From Planococcus citri (taxonomy: Eukaryota; Arthropoda; Insecta; Hemiptera; Pseudococcidae), in the NCBI RefSeq assembly GCF_950023065.1, contig NC_088679.1, positions 12,524,001 to 12,588,000 of the forward strand: a stretch of DNA of 64,000 nucleotides, in the 5' to 3' direction. Positions 22,616 through 36,439 of the stretch are shown piece after piece. Position numbers and translations under genes: made by a program. A model generated the notes under the pieces. The model had not been told where the DNA came from, ran no database searches, and was given only the letters and a program-made list of their open reading frames with translations. Numbering within the stretch: the stretch's first letter is position 1; each line of letters starts with the position of its first letter.

Positions 22616-25029
22616 TACCTACCTTACTTTAATGTACTCGTTTTCTGATACATACCTTGCTCTCACGGTGTTGGAAATCCTTTTGTAGGATGAAAAAATC
22701 GAAAAAAATGACAGGAAATCGATTTTATTTGAAACATTAACCAGTGAAGAATCCCAACTAGAGAGAGCACGTAATAAAATTAATTTTTGCAAATTTGGGA
22801 GATTTTTAATCACCAAAGAGCTATGAACAAGAAGCGAAAAAAATCAAAATATCATCTGATGAAGCTACAAAGCTAAAATTTTTGCCGATTGAAAAGGAGT
22901 TTTTAGCCAGTTCTGAAAATAAAAATGTCTCAAAAATGTTTCAAATATGATCTTTAGTGCAATTGTTTGTATGTATCTATCATATTGAAAAATAGGGTGT
23001 TGAGTAAAACAACCCTCTAACATTGACTTGGTCAACTTTTGTGGAAATTTTAATTTCCAAAAATTTGCTAGAGCCCTCAGAACATTTTAAAACCACTCGA
23101 AATCAAAGGAAGGAGGAAGGGTAAAAATAGAGAAAATTCAATTTCAGATTTCTATCTTAGTTTGTAGATTAAATTCCGATTTTTTTTTTTTCACTTTTTT
23201 TGACCACCTTCAAATTGATCTTTCAAGTTCTTCAGAACTCCAAAAATGAAGTTTCGCTTTAGTGTAATTTTGACTGATGGGGTATTCTTGCATGCTTTTT
23301 CGGTTTAGCTTAGTCTGGTCTAGGAATTCTTCGGCCTTTGTGAGGGTCTTGTGAAAAAAAAAAAAAAAAAAAAAACTTGTAAATCTGTGGATCGGGAAAT
23401 TTTTCATCAGCAAAGCGGTATATCAAATCCATTTTTTTTTCGACGGTTTCGTCATCATTGAAATATTTTGTGTTATATTTGAAAAATTTACTCAAAGTAA
23501 TTCATTTCGGTGAAAAATGTTTCGGACCGCTCATTTTTCAAGATACACAATACACGTTTTTTTTTCGGAGTGAGACGATTTTATAGTGGAAAATGAAATT
23601 ACGTACCTAGGTATCATATTTTTCTTTAGGAATGGGATTTGATCTTCTTTTTTCTCTCTCTTAAACGTGTGTTTACCTTCTGCGATTGATTCTCCCATCA
23701 CTAAAAATATCAATTTTTAGAAAAACTAAAAGTACTTACTAATTACAAAAGAAAATCGTAATATATTTATAAATGACTGCGGAATTTAGTTTGACTGTAA
23801 ACGGCTTCATTTTTGGAATATTCCGAGAAAAAATTAGAAATCTCAACTTGGAACCTTAAAAATGAATTACCTTGTATGGAAATTTGTGTAACTGGAGAAT
23901 GACTTTCGCCTTTTCTATGTTTGTATAGGTACACTAATCACTCATGTCTCATATACTCATCATGGTCAGCTTCATTGCTTTGATGATATTTTGCCTATTT
24001 TTCTCAATTTTTCATAACAAATTAACATTTTTATCATGAAATAAGTAAGACTAGTTTTTGAAAAATGATAACTTATGATCTAGAAAACCCCATTTCTTGT
24101 ATTTTGAGTAGTGAATTCAATCAACGGCGAGGGGAGGGGGTAGCGGGAGGATCGTATTCGTATTTCTCCTTCAGAATGTTTGAGTTGTCAAGACGAGAAA
24201 TAAGTTTCAAAGTAACACTTCATTCGAGTTTATAATTCGTAAAAGATATGGTATTCTTTCTGAGAGGAAACATTACGAAAAAATTGACCAAAATGTAGTC
24301 ACGAAGATGTGCCTCGAACAATTTCATGGATTTTTAATCAAATGTATGTAGAATCCCAAATTAAACTTTAATTTCCTCTTGTCTCTTCTGAATCATGCAA
24401 CTACCCAGATGCAGGTATTGGCCTCGACTGAGACTAACAAAAATCTCTTTTCCAACTGCAATCTTCTGTCTAGCACAGGAAAATTAGGGAAATTATTTTT
24501 CGTCCTTCTCTCTTTCTATCTGGTCACATTTTGAAAATGATTTTAAATATTTTTGCACTACCTATATGAAGCTCGTATTATGTAACCGAGACGGATGAAA
24601 AATGGATGCTAATGTTTTTTGTTAGTGAAAATATCTATTTCAGAGATATTACCTTACCAAAAAAAAAATTGAAAAAACTCGAGAGTATTGGCCGGATTGA
24701 ACATATGGGATTTGAAAGCTTTTGAATTTTTCTCTGCTCGATGCCGAAATTCCAAAAAGTGAAATCGAACGTCTTGTTTCCATGTTTTTAAAAAATTCAA
24801 GAATTTTTCCCGATGCGATGTAAGTTGAGGGGTGGGGGGAGGCTGGGATGAAATCGATTTCATCCTCACACCGCTCAATCATCCCAACCAATTTTTTTTA
24901 CATATTTTATTTATACCCGACACCAGCTGCAATTATAGGTATATCTATTCTGTATTACGAATAGAATTAATTTATTTCAACCGCTTACCTGCTCTTTTTC
25001 TTACACCTTGTATAACATAAGTTAATTAC
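22616..25029. other. AT-rich intron, no gene; one perfect 20-base palindrome
   Basis: A/T-rich sequence with a long A run near 23354 and a perfect palindrome GGATGAAATCGATTTCATCC at 24846-24865. Frames of 60-80 codons here show no recognisable content. Confidence 0.4.
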
Positions 25030-25700
25030 GATGTAAATTATTTTTTCTCACGCTGCTCGGAAATCAGAATCGTTCCGGTATATTCTCGGAGCGCACTCTG
25101 GAAGAGTGCTGGAATACTTTACAGCGAGTAAGTTATGAATTCTTTTAAAGCTTGTTTTACAGCGTAATTTACAGCCAGCTCCGCAGATGTCGCTTATTGC
25201 TTGATTTAGTATGCAAGGGTTTTTCATACTACGAAATACAATGTAGTGTGTTCGCGTTCATTCATCTATAGTACATGAGTAGACTGTATAGTACGATGCA
25301 GTTCTCGCATTTCCCGCATTTTCAGCTCGTGTCGTCGTCGTCGTCGTGACAATTTACTCTACAATTTTATGTAGGCCTATGTATCTACTACGTGCATAGT
25401 TATTTTATTTTTTCCTCGAATTCATCCTTCGCGTCTGTCGTTTTTCTTTTGCGATGCTGCTAAACTGTGTCTATAGTATCTCTCTGTTTATACTCCTCGA
25501 CGCGATATTTACGCAAGTTTTTAATTACCGTCTAATTTTCTAATTAAAATCATCTTCGAGTCGGTTTACTGTACTAGCTGCGTTTTAATTAAATGAAAAA
25601 ATTAATGAAAATTAATTACGCGAACGATTGGAAAGGCGCAGCAGTGGATCTAAATATGCGTTAATTGGATGAGTTTTTTTTCTACGTCGTTGGCGAGATG
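25030..25700. promoter_or_regulatory. Unique CpG-containing island with GTCGTC tract
   Basis: Unique sequence with a GTCGTCGTCGTCGTC tract at about 25331 and homeodomain-like TAATTAAAA/TTAATT words in 25510-25620. Those words are common in AT-rich DNA, so this is suggestive only. Confidence 0.3.
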
Positions 25701-27820
25701 ATGACGTGAAATTTGCATAAAATAAATTAAATCGTTTGTAATTTTTGTTATAAAATTGGTTCGAGAAGAGGTAACTTACCAAAAATGTGTTTGAGGAATG
25801 CGGGATAAATTCGTAGACGTTTTCGGGTTTGTGGAACGAAAAATGAGACTTTCACCTATATTCAAGTCAACTAATCTGAAATCTCGCTATTTCAATTCAT
25901 CATCGAATAAAATTCACAAGTGTTATTTCTTGAACATGATTTATTAGTCAGAATTTGAGAACTCTCTGAATATTGAAAAATAATTCAGATTTGCCAAATC
26001 ATTATAGCTGGGAAGTGATCATCCAAGATTAATTCTCTTTATTTCCAATTGGACTTTGATCATTTCCACTACAATGAGTCCGCATTTACCTAACCATCTC
26101 AGAGCCTTTTTTTCGAAATTTAAAATTTCCCTCCCCCTCCCACCTCCCTAAAAAATCCACACATATAGAAATTCTGATGGAATTTGTTAAATCATGGACT
26201 TTTGGATTGGATGTCACGAAAGTAGCTGAAAATTTCCCATCAGTTTTTACGTCACTGAAAAATTTTCTAAGATGATGGTGATAAAGGGAAATTTCATGGG
26301 AGCCTCCAGACTGAGTTATGGCTTAATTAAGCAACTTTCTTGCAATCAGATGAGAAATATTTGAATTTGAATCCATTTTTTTGGTAATTAAAGCAAAAAT
26401 AAGAATGTTTTTGTAAAAAATAAATTAATTTTCAAAAATATATCAAAATTGATTTCAGAAACTAAAATTCTGGTTTTTTATTTGAGGTAGGTATTGAAAT
26501 ATTTTTTTTTCTGAAAATCAAACTCTTATAAAAATCAGAACCACACACCTCAAAGGTTGCTTTATTATCAACACTGAAAATGAGTACTTAATGTTTAGTT
26601 TTAAAAAAAATTAAGCTTGAAAATGTGACAGATTAAACTCTTCCATCAATATGCCTCCATTTTTTAATTTCGAAAAACTTCTCTTCTCCCTTTTTGATCA
26701 ATTGTTTATTTTTACGGGGGAAATGGTAACAGGTAGACCGAGGCATGTTTTCAAAAAATAGTCGATTTTCGAACTTTGAGCAATTTTTGAAAATTGAAAA
26801 GTTTTAAAAAGCTACTTATCTTTATTTATATTTTTTCACCTTTTTGGCTTTTTTATAACTTTTTCAAATAAAACGAACTACAGTGTGAATATTTACTTAT
26901 TGTCAACCCCCTCCCTTCATCCTATCACAAAAACCACCAATTTCAGACAAGACATTTTGAAGCTTTTGATGCAATTTGAAATTTATTTTAAAAATTTTTA
27001 ACTCACTCGAAGCTTCAAACTGGTCTGAAACTGGTATATTTATAAAATGGAGGAGTGAGAGGTTAAAATAAAGTTGTTCTTCACATTTTTATTAATTGTT
27101 TTACTTTCAAAAAATACAATGTTAAAAAATTTCCTCGAAAACAGCTTTTTTTAATTTTAAAAAAATTTTGAAATTCAAAAAAAATTATTTTCAACCCCTA
27201 AAATTCTGAGTATAGGGTTTAAGAATATGCTTTTTCGATCTAGCCAGGTTTTGTCAAATCTAAGAACGTAAATTCAAAACGTTCTCCTAGTGTGAAAATT
27301 TCAACTAGCCACAGTAAAGACACGAAAAGCTTTTAAATCGCTGAAATTCTCAAAACGTTGAAAAAAAATCTTTCCAGAAGAGAAAATATTCAAATTTTTC
27401 AATATGAAGTTGTCTTTTCTGACAGAAAAGTGGTCTAAAAAATTTTTCGTTTAATTTTCATAAACGGCAAAAATAGAGCAAAAAATGTGAAAACATCAGC
27501 AATGTTCAAGTTTAGGTTGACCATTAGGTCCTAAAGTGGATCGCAAAAAAAAAGTCCAAATTCAGTAGAGAAGTCTCTTTTGAAGATGAAAATCATTCAG
27601 AAAAATTTTTAACCCTGGAGAAGCTTCTGGAAAGGAGATATGGATTTTCAAAGTGGTGGATTTTTTGAAAGAAATTATGGTTTTTTCACTTTGGCTTCTA
27701 CACAACCTGTTTTGGAGAAAATGATCTCAAAGCCATTGCCATCAAAATCCAAGCTCTCTCTTATAGGGTTTTACTGAACAATTGAAAATTTTCAAATCGC
27801 TCATTTTTGGGTAAATTCGT
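25701..27820. other. AT-rich intron sequence, no gene
   Basis: Low-complexity A/T sequence with faint repeated phrases; nothing I can delimit. Confidence 0.4.
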
Positions 27821-28123
27821 ATTTTGAAATTTTTTTCTTCTAAAATATTTTGCATAAATCATGCCAAAATATGGTAAGATATTTTTTCTGGAACTGGAAA
27901 AATATTTCAAAACGCAGTGGTGCAAATTGGATGGTAATTATTAGGTACCAATTTCAGAGAATTTAATTTCGATAATTTTTTGAGAATTTTTCTGGATTTG
28001 AATAAATTGGCAATAATTACCAAAAAATGGCACCACTGTATTCCAAAATATTTCCTCAGTTTCAGAAATGATTTATACCCATCTTTGGATGTTTTGGCAT
28101 CGCCTAAAAAAATTTCAAAATAA
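27821..28123. mobile_element. Diverged inverted-repeat element, arms about 120 bases
   Basis: The left arm (27821-27942) carries attttgaaatttttttctt, atgccaaaatatgg, aaatatttcaaaacgcagtg, gtgc and ggtaattatt. The reverse complement of the right arm (28012-28123) carries the same landmarks in order. Divergence between arms is noticeable, so the element is old. No coding frame. Confidence 0.7.
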
Positions 28124-28599
28124 TCTACAAAAAAAAGTGAAACTCAGAATCTCAAATACTGCATTCTGGACAATTTTCCCAAAAAAAACTCGGTAAAGGC
28201 TACACCGAAAAAAGTAAAAAAGAAAACACGATTTTTCTGATAATTCTCCCTCTTTGAGGACCTATATAACTCTCCTTCAGAGGTACTTTCGGGGCTAAAA
28301 TTTTGTCTGAGTGACTCTCTACTTGAAATGAAGGTCTCACGATGCCGAAGAATGTTGTTAAGAAAATGTCAATTCTTTTAAAAGTTTAAGTTTAAGTTTT
28401 AACGATATTATTAGGCTACATAAATAATACCTCCTTTTGGGAAAATTTCAATTTCGAATTCCTATTTTATAAGGGTCTCACACAACATTTGAAATTGATT
28501 AAAATTTTCACATTTTTATTCGACATCACATTTTCTTCAGAATTAGGCTCTGTTCATTCAAATATTTGAACCCTCCCCCCCTTCATCCGACCCTCAACA
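28124..28599. other. AT-rich intron sequence, no feature seen
   Basis: No feature I can support. Confidence 0.4.
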
Positions 28600-29500
28600 T
28601 CCCATCTTATTATCTCATTACATGACCTCGATCACTTCCCCTCTATCGGTATTTCGCGTCGACCGCATCGAATAATTATTATAATTTTTTTCCTACCAAG
28701 AGAGAAAAAAAAACAAACACCTAACATCCTTTAAAGCTCGCCATACAAAGGCTTTAACATGGTTTATTCTCATCCACATCAGGTATATATTATTGACCAC
28801 TACCCCTTCTTATTAACACACATCTCCTCATCATACCTGTAGAAAAGAACCAAACGTGAAACATTGAAAAAAAAACACAGAATAAAAGAATCTAAAAACA
28901 AAAGAAGATGCGCGAACGATTCATTAAAACATCTGCTTGTTGATTCGTAACGTGTGAGAAACTTGTACTTATAGATACAGAGAAAAAAATTTTCAAACCT
29001 TTTTTTTTCGGCGTTTGTTACAAAGTCCTATATATATACGTTGTTGTGTGAGACGATAAATATATAAGAACAAATGCCCGGTCGATGTGGTTCCACATTA
29101 TACTTTTTTTTTCATTAAGAGAGCCGTTACTTTTGTTTTCATTCTTCGTCTCAATGTACTTACTCTCTGGTAATATGAATAATTAATTAATCTTCAAAGG
29201 TCGTCTCGCGAAAGAAGGGTGTACTTCCGTATGTTAGCTTATAGGTACCTTCTACATAGGTAGATATCTCGTGTAGGTATTATATAATATGGTGGCCGGA
29301 TCCGGATCCGGATTTGGTATATTGAAACAATACCTATACTACTCGTATACCTTATCGTTATGAACTGAGTGTATATTGAGTATGTGTAGTGATACTGAAC
29401 ACCATAGGCTAACCGGTTTTTCGCCTATCCCCTGCGAGCATTTTAATTAAACGTCGTTGGTCTAGTTAAAAACAAAGTCTTCATAATATGATTTTGTCGG
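28600..29500. promoter_or_regulatory. Unique island, candidate regulatory DNA
   Basis: Mostly unique sequence with CpG words and a GGATCC-type direct repeat (ggccggatccggatccgga) at 29293-29311. No frame of note: the 74-codon frame from 29488 contains a translated TTA microsatellite. Confidence 0.25.
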
Positions 29501-30779
29501 TAGTTTTACGCGCGGTAGTTATCGTGTTCTTTATTTATCATTATTATTATTATTACTACTATTGCTGGAAATTTGCACCGAGAGAAGATATTATTATGAT
29601 TGGATGTAAGTTGTTCGATTCGCAAGTATATCATTTAAAGTACATATTTCTGCATGGTTCGTGTGATTTTCTGTTTAGTTTGAAATTTTTGTGCTGCGTT
29701 GATAACGTGTGATTGATATTTGATAGAGGAATTTTAATGATTAGGTACGAATGTGTTTGAATATCATTATTTAAATGCGATTTTTTCCATTTTTTGGTGT
29801 GACAAAAGTTTTAGTTTTTGAATTTTTTTATCGCTTTATTGGATCATCTAGATTCTAGGTGATGAATTTGATCTTAAAATTGTGAATATAAGATGAAAAA
29901 AAAACGACTACCTTACTTTTTTGATTTATTTCTCCCAATCGAAGGTTGAGCTTATTCCAGGGAATACATTTTCAATTGTTGAAGTTGATTAGGTACAACT
30001 GATTCTGAAACAATTTCAATACGCTGCTGGAGGAAAGTTAACTTTTGCCATAGAGACTCTAATTAACTCGAGAATGGTTGCAATGAATGTGAGAGGGTCA
30101 ACGAAAGCTGATTTTTAGATTTTTTTATCTCAAAATCAATTCTTTTTATAATCTGGAGTGATTTATGCCATTTTCAAAAATATTTCAAAATTTCCAAAAA
30201 TCAAATTGTATCAAGCTTTGACATTTTTGAGCCATTTTTAAATTAGTGGGCTAAATTTTTTTTCATCAGAATTTTAAAATAAGTTACTCATTGCACTTGG
30301 TTGTTGGTACAGAGGACTCCATGGAGCTGGGAAGGAAAATTTACCCCAGACCTCGATCACCCTTGTGAAAAATGAACGGAATGGAACACATCAATAAACT
30401 CTGAAGATTCAATGAAAAAAAAAATCGTTGTTTTTACACATCCTGCCACGAGGTTATTTTGGAAAGTTTGCAATAATTTTTCTCTCATAACTCATTTTTG
30501 ACTGAACTAAATTTTTTCAAATTTTTGCCAAAGATAGCCTCATGTCATGTCATGGCCATATTCCCTATTTTTTCTGTGATTGCTCCATTTTTGGTTCTAT
30601 TAAGGAATTTCAAAAAAAAATTGGAAAAATTTCTTCGCGATGAAATTATTGGAAAATTATTGAAAAAATTTCAAATTTTCTGTTTTTTTGCTAATAAGAT
30701 AAAAATAGAGCTTTCTATAGAAAAATGTATTCGAGATGGCAGCGATTGGAAATTCACTTGTTTACTGCACTCTGATTCT
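29501..30779. other. AT-rich intron sequence, no gene
   Basis: A 117-codon frame at 30498-30851 has a Phe/Lys-rich composition typical of translated A/T repeats and no recognisable domain. Confidence 0.4.
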
Positions 30780-31370
30780 TATCATTTGAAAAAAGAATCT
30801 TTTTCGTCTTTTTGGGATTTTGGCAAAAAAAAACTGTTTTGGCAATTTTGACTAGAAATGTTCTTTTTTTTTTACAGTTTTTATTGAAAATATTTTGATA
30901 GAAAACTACATTTTTCTGCAATTTTGACAAAAATCTTCACCGAAAAAAAGTTTTTTGGCAATAAAGAATTAGCAAATGCTTACTTACAAGACTTTTTGAC
31001 AATTTTGATTTTCATAAAAACGGACTCGGACTATTTGTAGATAAAATATGGGTCTTATTTGGAAATTTGTAAGAATCAAGATTTTTTTTCAATTGATTCA
31101 AAAACCTTTTTTTTTTGTCAAATTTGATAAAAAAAAAATTATTTGCAATTTTAACACAAATAAGTAGACAAATTTTTGGGACAAAAAAACAAAATTTTAG
31201 GAAATTTTGATTCAAAAAAAAAAGTTTTTTCTGCAATTTTTGCAAATATAGGTAAAATCAGACTTTTCTTAAAAATTTTGATAAAAAAAAAAGTTTGACC
31301 AAAAAAAAAACAGATTTTTTTCTGCAATTTTGGCAAGAATTTGAACTCTTGCCCATTTTTGTGCCCTCGG
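30780..31370. repeat. Short-period degenerate minisatellite (GCAATTTTGAC-type)
   Basis: The phrase (t)ggcaattttgac or gcaattttgac/tgcaatttttgc, followed by A-runs and T-runs, recurs about every 40-70 bases. A similar but better-formed tract is at 41.2-41.7 kb. The 77- and 85-codon minus-strand frames here are translated repeat. Confidence 0.65.
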
Positions 31371-31429
31371 GGTAATGAGGTTTGAGAAAATTGGATTCGG
31401 GAAATCATTCTTTTAGAAAAGTGGCAAGA

Positions 31430-32230
31430 GAAAATTTCTATTCAATGAAATGTATTCGGAGAAATGTTCGGAGATAAATTCAGATTTTTATAACTTTGGT
31501 TCTTATCATTTCTATCACATAAGCGTTTAAGTAGGTAGCTTCCAAAGATCTTCAAAGTTTCAACCGCCCCCTTTCCTAATTTCAGCATTGCAGCCTTCTG
31601 GAAAAAAAGCTAATGAAATAAGTATAAATAGTTCAAATTCATTTTTCTACAACTTTGGTTCTTATAATAACTCCTTCGTTCAGCTTCCAGGGCACTTCGA
31701 AGTCTCGACAATCGCTTGAAATTTCATAATTGCAGTTTTTCCAAATATTTTGAAAATGAAGTCTCCTGAAAAAAAAAGTATTACTTACTTACTTATTTGA
31801 AATTTAATTTTTTACAACTTCGGGGTTTTTTTTTTGTTAGTCAAACTTCAGAATTTGCATTTATTTACAAATTTCTTGAAAATGAAGTCTTTCATGAAAA
31901 AAATGAATGGCTTGAAGAAAATTGAAAATTCAATTTTGTGTAATCTTGGCTCTCATTATTTCTTGTTGTAAACCCCTTTATTTAGATTCCAGAGAATTTA
32001 AAATTTTCAAGGATCCCATTTCAAATTTCAGAATTTGAAAATTTGGAAAAAAATTGTCAATAGATTTTTTTTGAAAAAACCAATGGATCTTAGACGATTG
32101 GAAATTAAATTTTCTACAACTTTGGCTCATATCATTTTTGTCGTAAAAACCTGTATGCAGCCTCCAGAGAGTCTTATAGTTGAAAAAAAAATATTTTTAA
32201 GAATCTACTTCTGGGAAAATGGCCACTAGG
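31430..32230. repeat. Degenerate tandem array, units roughly 170-200 bases
   Basis: Recurring landmarks are tacaactttggttcttat (variants near 31480, 31660, 31815, 31940, 32120), a tagcttccag-type block, and ttgaaaatgaagtct with gaaaaaaa. Units are strongly diverged. Confidence 0.7.
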
Positions 32231-32239
32231 CTATCTCAG

Positions 32240-33320
32240 TCACGATTGAACTGTAAAAACATTCTTCAAAATTTATGGCAACCAAAGCAGCAAAATCGTA
32301 CGCTGTAAAATACTCCCCAAAAAAGATACCCAGGTTCATATTCATTATCATCCAGCTTCGTCCTCTAAATAAAACAAAAATATACACACAGAAAATGGAG
32401 TAAACACACAACGAAGAAAACAACCCTCACACAGGGTAAGTAGGTACTTTCAGGGTTCAGGGAGGTAAATAAAAAATAAAAAATACACGAGCAAACAAAA
32501 CATCCGAATCCTTATAGTTTCGTTATGTAATTCGATTTCGTGTATTAGTGTTTGAAAAGAAAAAGAATATAAGGAGGGGGTGGTTCAAATCGGAGTGGCC
32601 GAACAAATGGAACGAACGCTATTGGCGAAACGTTCGCTCGAATAAACGAAAATGTTTTCACGAAAAAATAGAAAAAAACAGCAGAAAAATAAAGAAGAGA
32701 AAAAAACACTCCACCTTAATTTAGCATTTGTAAATCGTTTAGTAGTACAAGGTACAGGTTAAACGATGGCAAAAGGGTGAAAGGAGAGCAGACTGAGAAA
32801 CAGGGTAGGAAAAAAAATAACGCCAGCCGACCTACTACTACGGTGCTGTGCTGTGTAGGTTAAACCCCGACGAAAGAGCCATTTTTATACGTGGGTAATT
32901 TCTCTCTATCGCTCTCTTTCTCTCTGTGTGTGTATATAGCTTCTCACGAGAGAGTATCTGTTTCATGTCGTGTTTTTATTTTTTCGTTTTCCTTTAGCTC
33001 GGTTTTTTCTCTTTATTTTACCTTTTCAAAGAGAAAATATAGTGTGTTGTTGGTTGCGTGTCGAGGTATTTTACGTGTTTTCTAGGGGTGGATTTGACGT
33101 GGATATTAAAAAATGTGAGATTTTTATTGGAATTTTGCGAAAATGGGCGGATTATATTTTACCCACGCGTATGTACCTACGAGTACTATGGGTAATACTG
33201 GGTTGTCTGAAAACAGCGGCGTCGGATTTTTCCAACTGTGTGGAAAAAGTAGGTATTACGTAACGTGAGGCAGTTGGCAAATTATACTTTAATGTGTGTA
33301 AAAAGTTGTGTAATAGTTTG
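32240..33320. promoter_or_regulatory. Unique island with CpG and a TCTCTC tract
   Basis: Unique sequence with CpG words (aaacgttcgctcgaat), a TCTCTC/TGTGTG stretch at 32898-32935 and no tandem arrays. The 97-codon frame at 32970-33263 has no recognisable domain. Candidate regulatory DNA by inference. Confidence 0.25.
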
Positions 33321-34619
33321 GGAGCCTTTGCCGTATTGGAATTCAAAGGCTTTGTTATTTTTGCTGGCATAATTTTTTGTTTGCTATGCGTCTAAATTGG
33401 AAGAGCCATAATTGGTCCTTTAAAAATAAAAATAGATACCTATAGATAAATAGATGTAGCCTCTCCTTTGCTGAAGGAAATTTTAAGGCTTGCATTTTTA
33501 TTTTATGTAAAAATCAGACATCTTTCTATCAACAAAAAGTGGAACTGAAAAATCAGAAAAATAAAATTTTTAAATTGATGCTCAATTTCTAAAGTGATAT
33601 CATGTTGATTATGCCAGCAAAAGTTGTTTAGTTAAATATCTTAATTCACGAGAAATTTATTCGACTTCATAAAATTATTATTTAAAAACATCAAGAAATG
33701 AGAAGTCAGCTTCAAATTGATATTTAAAAACGAACTAACCAATGCATCAATCAAACAATATCGTGAAAGGAAATGCAAGAACTATTTTGCAATCAGCGAA
33801 TAGCTGATATAGCATGTTTTTTTTTCGAGGACTCAAGTTATTTTGTTTACTCATTCGATTTTTTGTACCTACCTGGTGAATTTTCACCAAACAAAAAGAG
33901 GACGATGACACAAAAAACCAATTCCTGAACCAAACGGAGACCTACCTGTATAAAAAAAATTGGCAGCGTGAAACCAAATTGTAGGCTATAAAATTTTCTA
34001 CCAGAAAAGTTTCATTCCTTTTTTTTTCAAAAAATTTACGTTTTGAGGTATTTGCTGCAGAAAAAAAATTAACTTTTGTGGTTGAAATAAAAATATCTCT
34101 AAAACAAAGTTTCCTGAAAAAATATACAATATAGGTACCTTAATTAGACTTTTTCCGCAACGGATTTCAAAAAAATTAATTGCATTTAAAAAGAACTTAC
34201 CACAATGAACATTTGTATCGGCTTACATACGTGATTTGAGGTACTCTTTCAAAGTTTCAACGATGTTCTGAAATATTGATATTTTAAACCACATTTTGAT
34301 AAATTACAGAGGTCATTTTCAAAATCTTTTGATAGGTACCTACCTATTTTATGTTTTTATGACCTTTGTCATCAGGTTATTAATCTAAATAATTTTTTAA
34401 AACTACCTACGTCGACTAGAAGAGGAAACATTACTCTTGGAATCTTTTTTTTAATAGTAGGTATTGTGTCACTTCAACAAAATTTGACGTTGTTTTTTGA
34501 AATGCTTGCTGAATTCTGCACAACTTTACTAAAATTTCATCAAGTTTGGTGATTTTCAGTGATTGTGTTGGTTAAGCCTTTTTTATGATGCCTTATTTAA
34601 TTTTGGTAACATTTGATTT
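33321..34619. other. AT-rich intron sequence, no feature seen
   Basis: No gene or delimited repeat. Confidence 0.4.
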
Positions 34620-35480
34620 TGAATTTGATCAAGTCTGAACAAATTTAATCAGATTGGATCAGAGAAATGTCCGAATCTAACTATATCAGACGTGATCTAA
34701 TCAAATAGGAACTTGATGGGATCCAGTCAGGTCTCCTTAAACGACCAAAACTTTGATGATCTGAACAGATCTGATTTTTATCGGATCAAACTGGATTTAT
34801 AAAATTTCCAGATCTGATCTGATCAGACCAAACTATGTAGTATGAACAGATCCAATCCAATCAAAATTGTCATCTTATTAAATCTGATCAGATAAAATTG
34901 AGTCTAGGGAATGTTCGGATCTCATCAGATCTAATCTAACGTAATCAAATCGGTCTAATCACTCCTGAATAGATCTGATCTGATCTGATCAAACAGATAT
35001 GGTGAAATCCAGGCAGGTTTCAATGGAATCTGATCAAGTCTGAAAATATTTAATCCTATCAAAACTGTCTTGTGATTAGATCTGATCAGAACAAACTGTA
35101 TCTGGAGAATGTTCAGATCTCACCAAATCTGATGAGCTCTTATCAGATTTTCTCTATTGTACGTAATCAGGTTTTAACAAATCTGGGTGTGTAATTTGGT
35201 CAAAACTCTGATTTGATTTGATTAGATTGGATGGGATCAAATGGATTTGGGAAATTTTCGGCTTTGGCCGGATGAGATTTGATCTGATTAGACCAAACTA
35301 GTCTGATCAGATCCGATCAGATGTAAATCGTTTCTCCCTTAGTTGGTTCTGATTACCTAGGTCTGAACAGATCTAATCCGACCAAAACTGTGATCTGATC
35401 AGAGTCCAGTTTGATCACATCAAACTGAATCCAGTAAATCTTATCTGATTTAATCAGATTCGATGATTTTTCGCTGAGCA
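34620..35480. repeat. GATC-palindrome-rich degenerate repeat tract
   Basis: For about 860 bases the words GATCTGATC, TGATCAGATC, AATCTGATCA and TCAGATCTGA recur every 10-30 bases in both orientations, with no fixed longer unit until two or three looser blocks containing aatgttcggatctca. A shorter relative is at 61.2-61.4 kb. Confidence 0.85.
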
Positions 35481-36439
35481 AGTGAGCACTCTCAAAGTAC
35501 CTAGGTAGGTACTTAGGTCGAATGATTTCCGGGGAGAGATTTTTTCGGTCACTCAGTTAGTAATTTTCTTGAATGGCTCATCAAAGTTTGAAGACCCAAA
35601 ATACAGCTTTTCAACAAAAAAAAATTCATCTGCCCAAACATACGCAAATTAGGATCCAACTAGGATTTTAAATTTTCTAAAAATGCCCCAAAATCGTGAT
35701 AAATTGATGAAAAAATTTAATAACAAATTTGTAAGTACCTATCCTAAAAAAATGAAAAAAAAAATATTACAATATTTTTAGAGTTCCTGTCATATTTATT
35801 CAAAAAGATCTCAAAATCCTAAAATTTGCAATTGGGCAGCTCAAATTTTCGTAATTTTTTCCCAGTCATATTACAATCATCGACACTTTTCGAATACCTT
35901 TTTCGACTTGTATGGAAAAAATCAATCCAAATTTTTTCAAAAAAAATCTCCCAAATCTCAAAATTTACATTTGGGCATTGACAACTCTGGGAATTTTCTA
36001 GGTATTTAGATCATTGTTGCTGCGGTATGTTTTAAAGACCACTTTTGACACGAGTGAAAAAAGTAAATTTTTTGACATTTTTGCCCACATCTCAGAAAAT
36101 ACTGTTTTTTTTTCAATTTTATGTCAAAATTGGGGTTCCAAATGTGACCGTAATAATTCAAAATTGACTAGAAAACAAATTTTTCGGGATAATAATCAGT
36201 ATTCAATTTTTTTCATCAGTTTATATCATTTTTGAAAATTCAAAATTCTGTAGGTAGGATCCTCATTTTTTTATTTGGGCAGATTTGTTTTTTTTTTAAG
36301 AGCTATCCTGCAGATTGTCATGCTTTGGTAAAAAAAAAGGGGGGAAAGAGTATAATCGATGACTGAATATGATTCAGAGCATTTCCTTTGAGCACAAAGG
36401 GACTTTCAAAAAACTTTAAATTTCGTTACTAATCCTTAC
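35481..36439. other. AT-rich intron sequence, faint repeats
   Basis: Repeated phrases such as ctcaaaatttacatttgggc and aaaatctcccaaatctc suggest an eroded tandem family with units I cannot delimit. Confidence 0.4.

Noticed and set aside
30498..30851. 117-codon plus-strand frame
   Set aside because: Phe/Lys-rich translation of A/T-rich repeat; no homology recognised.
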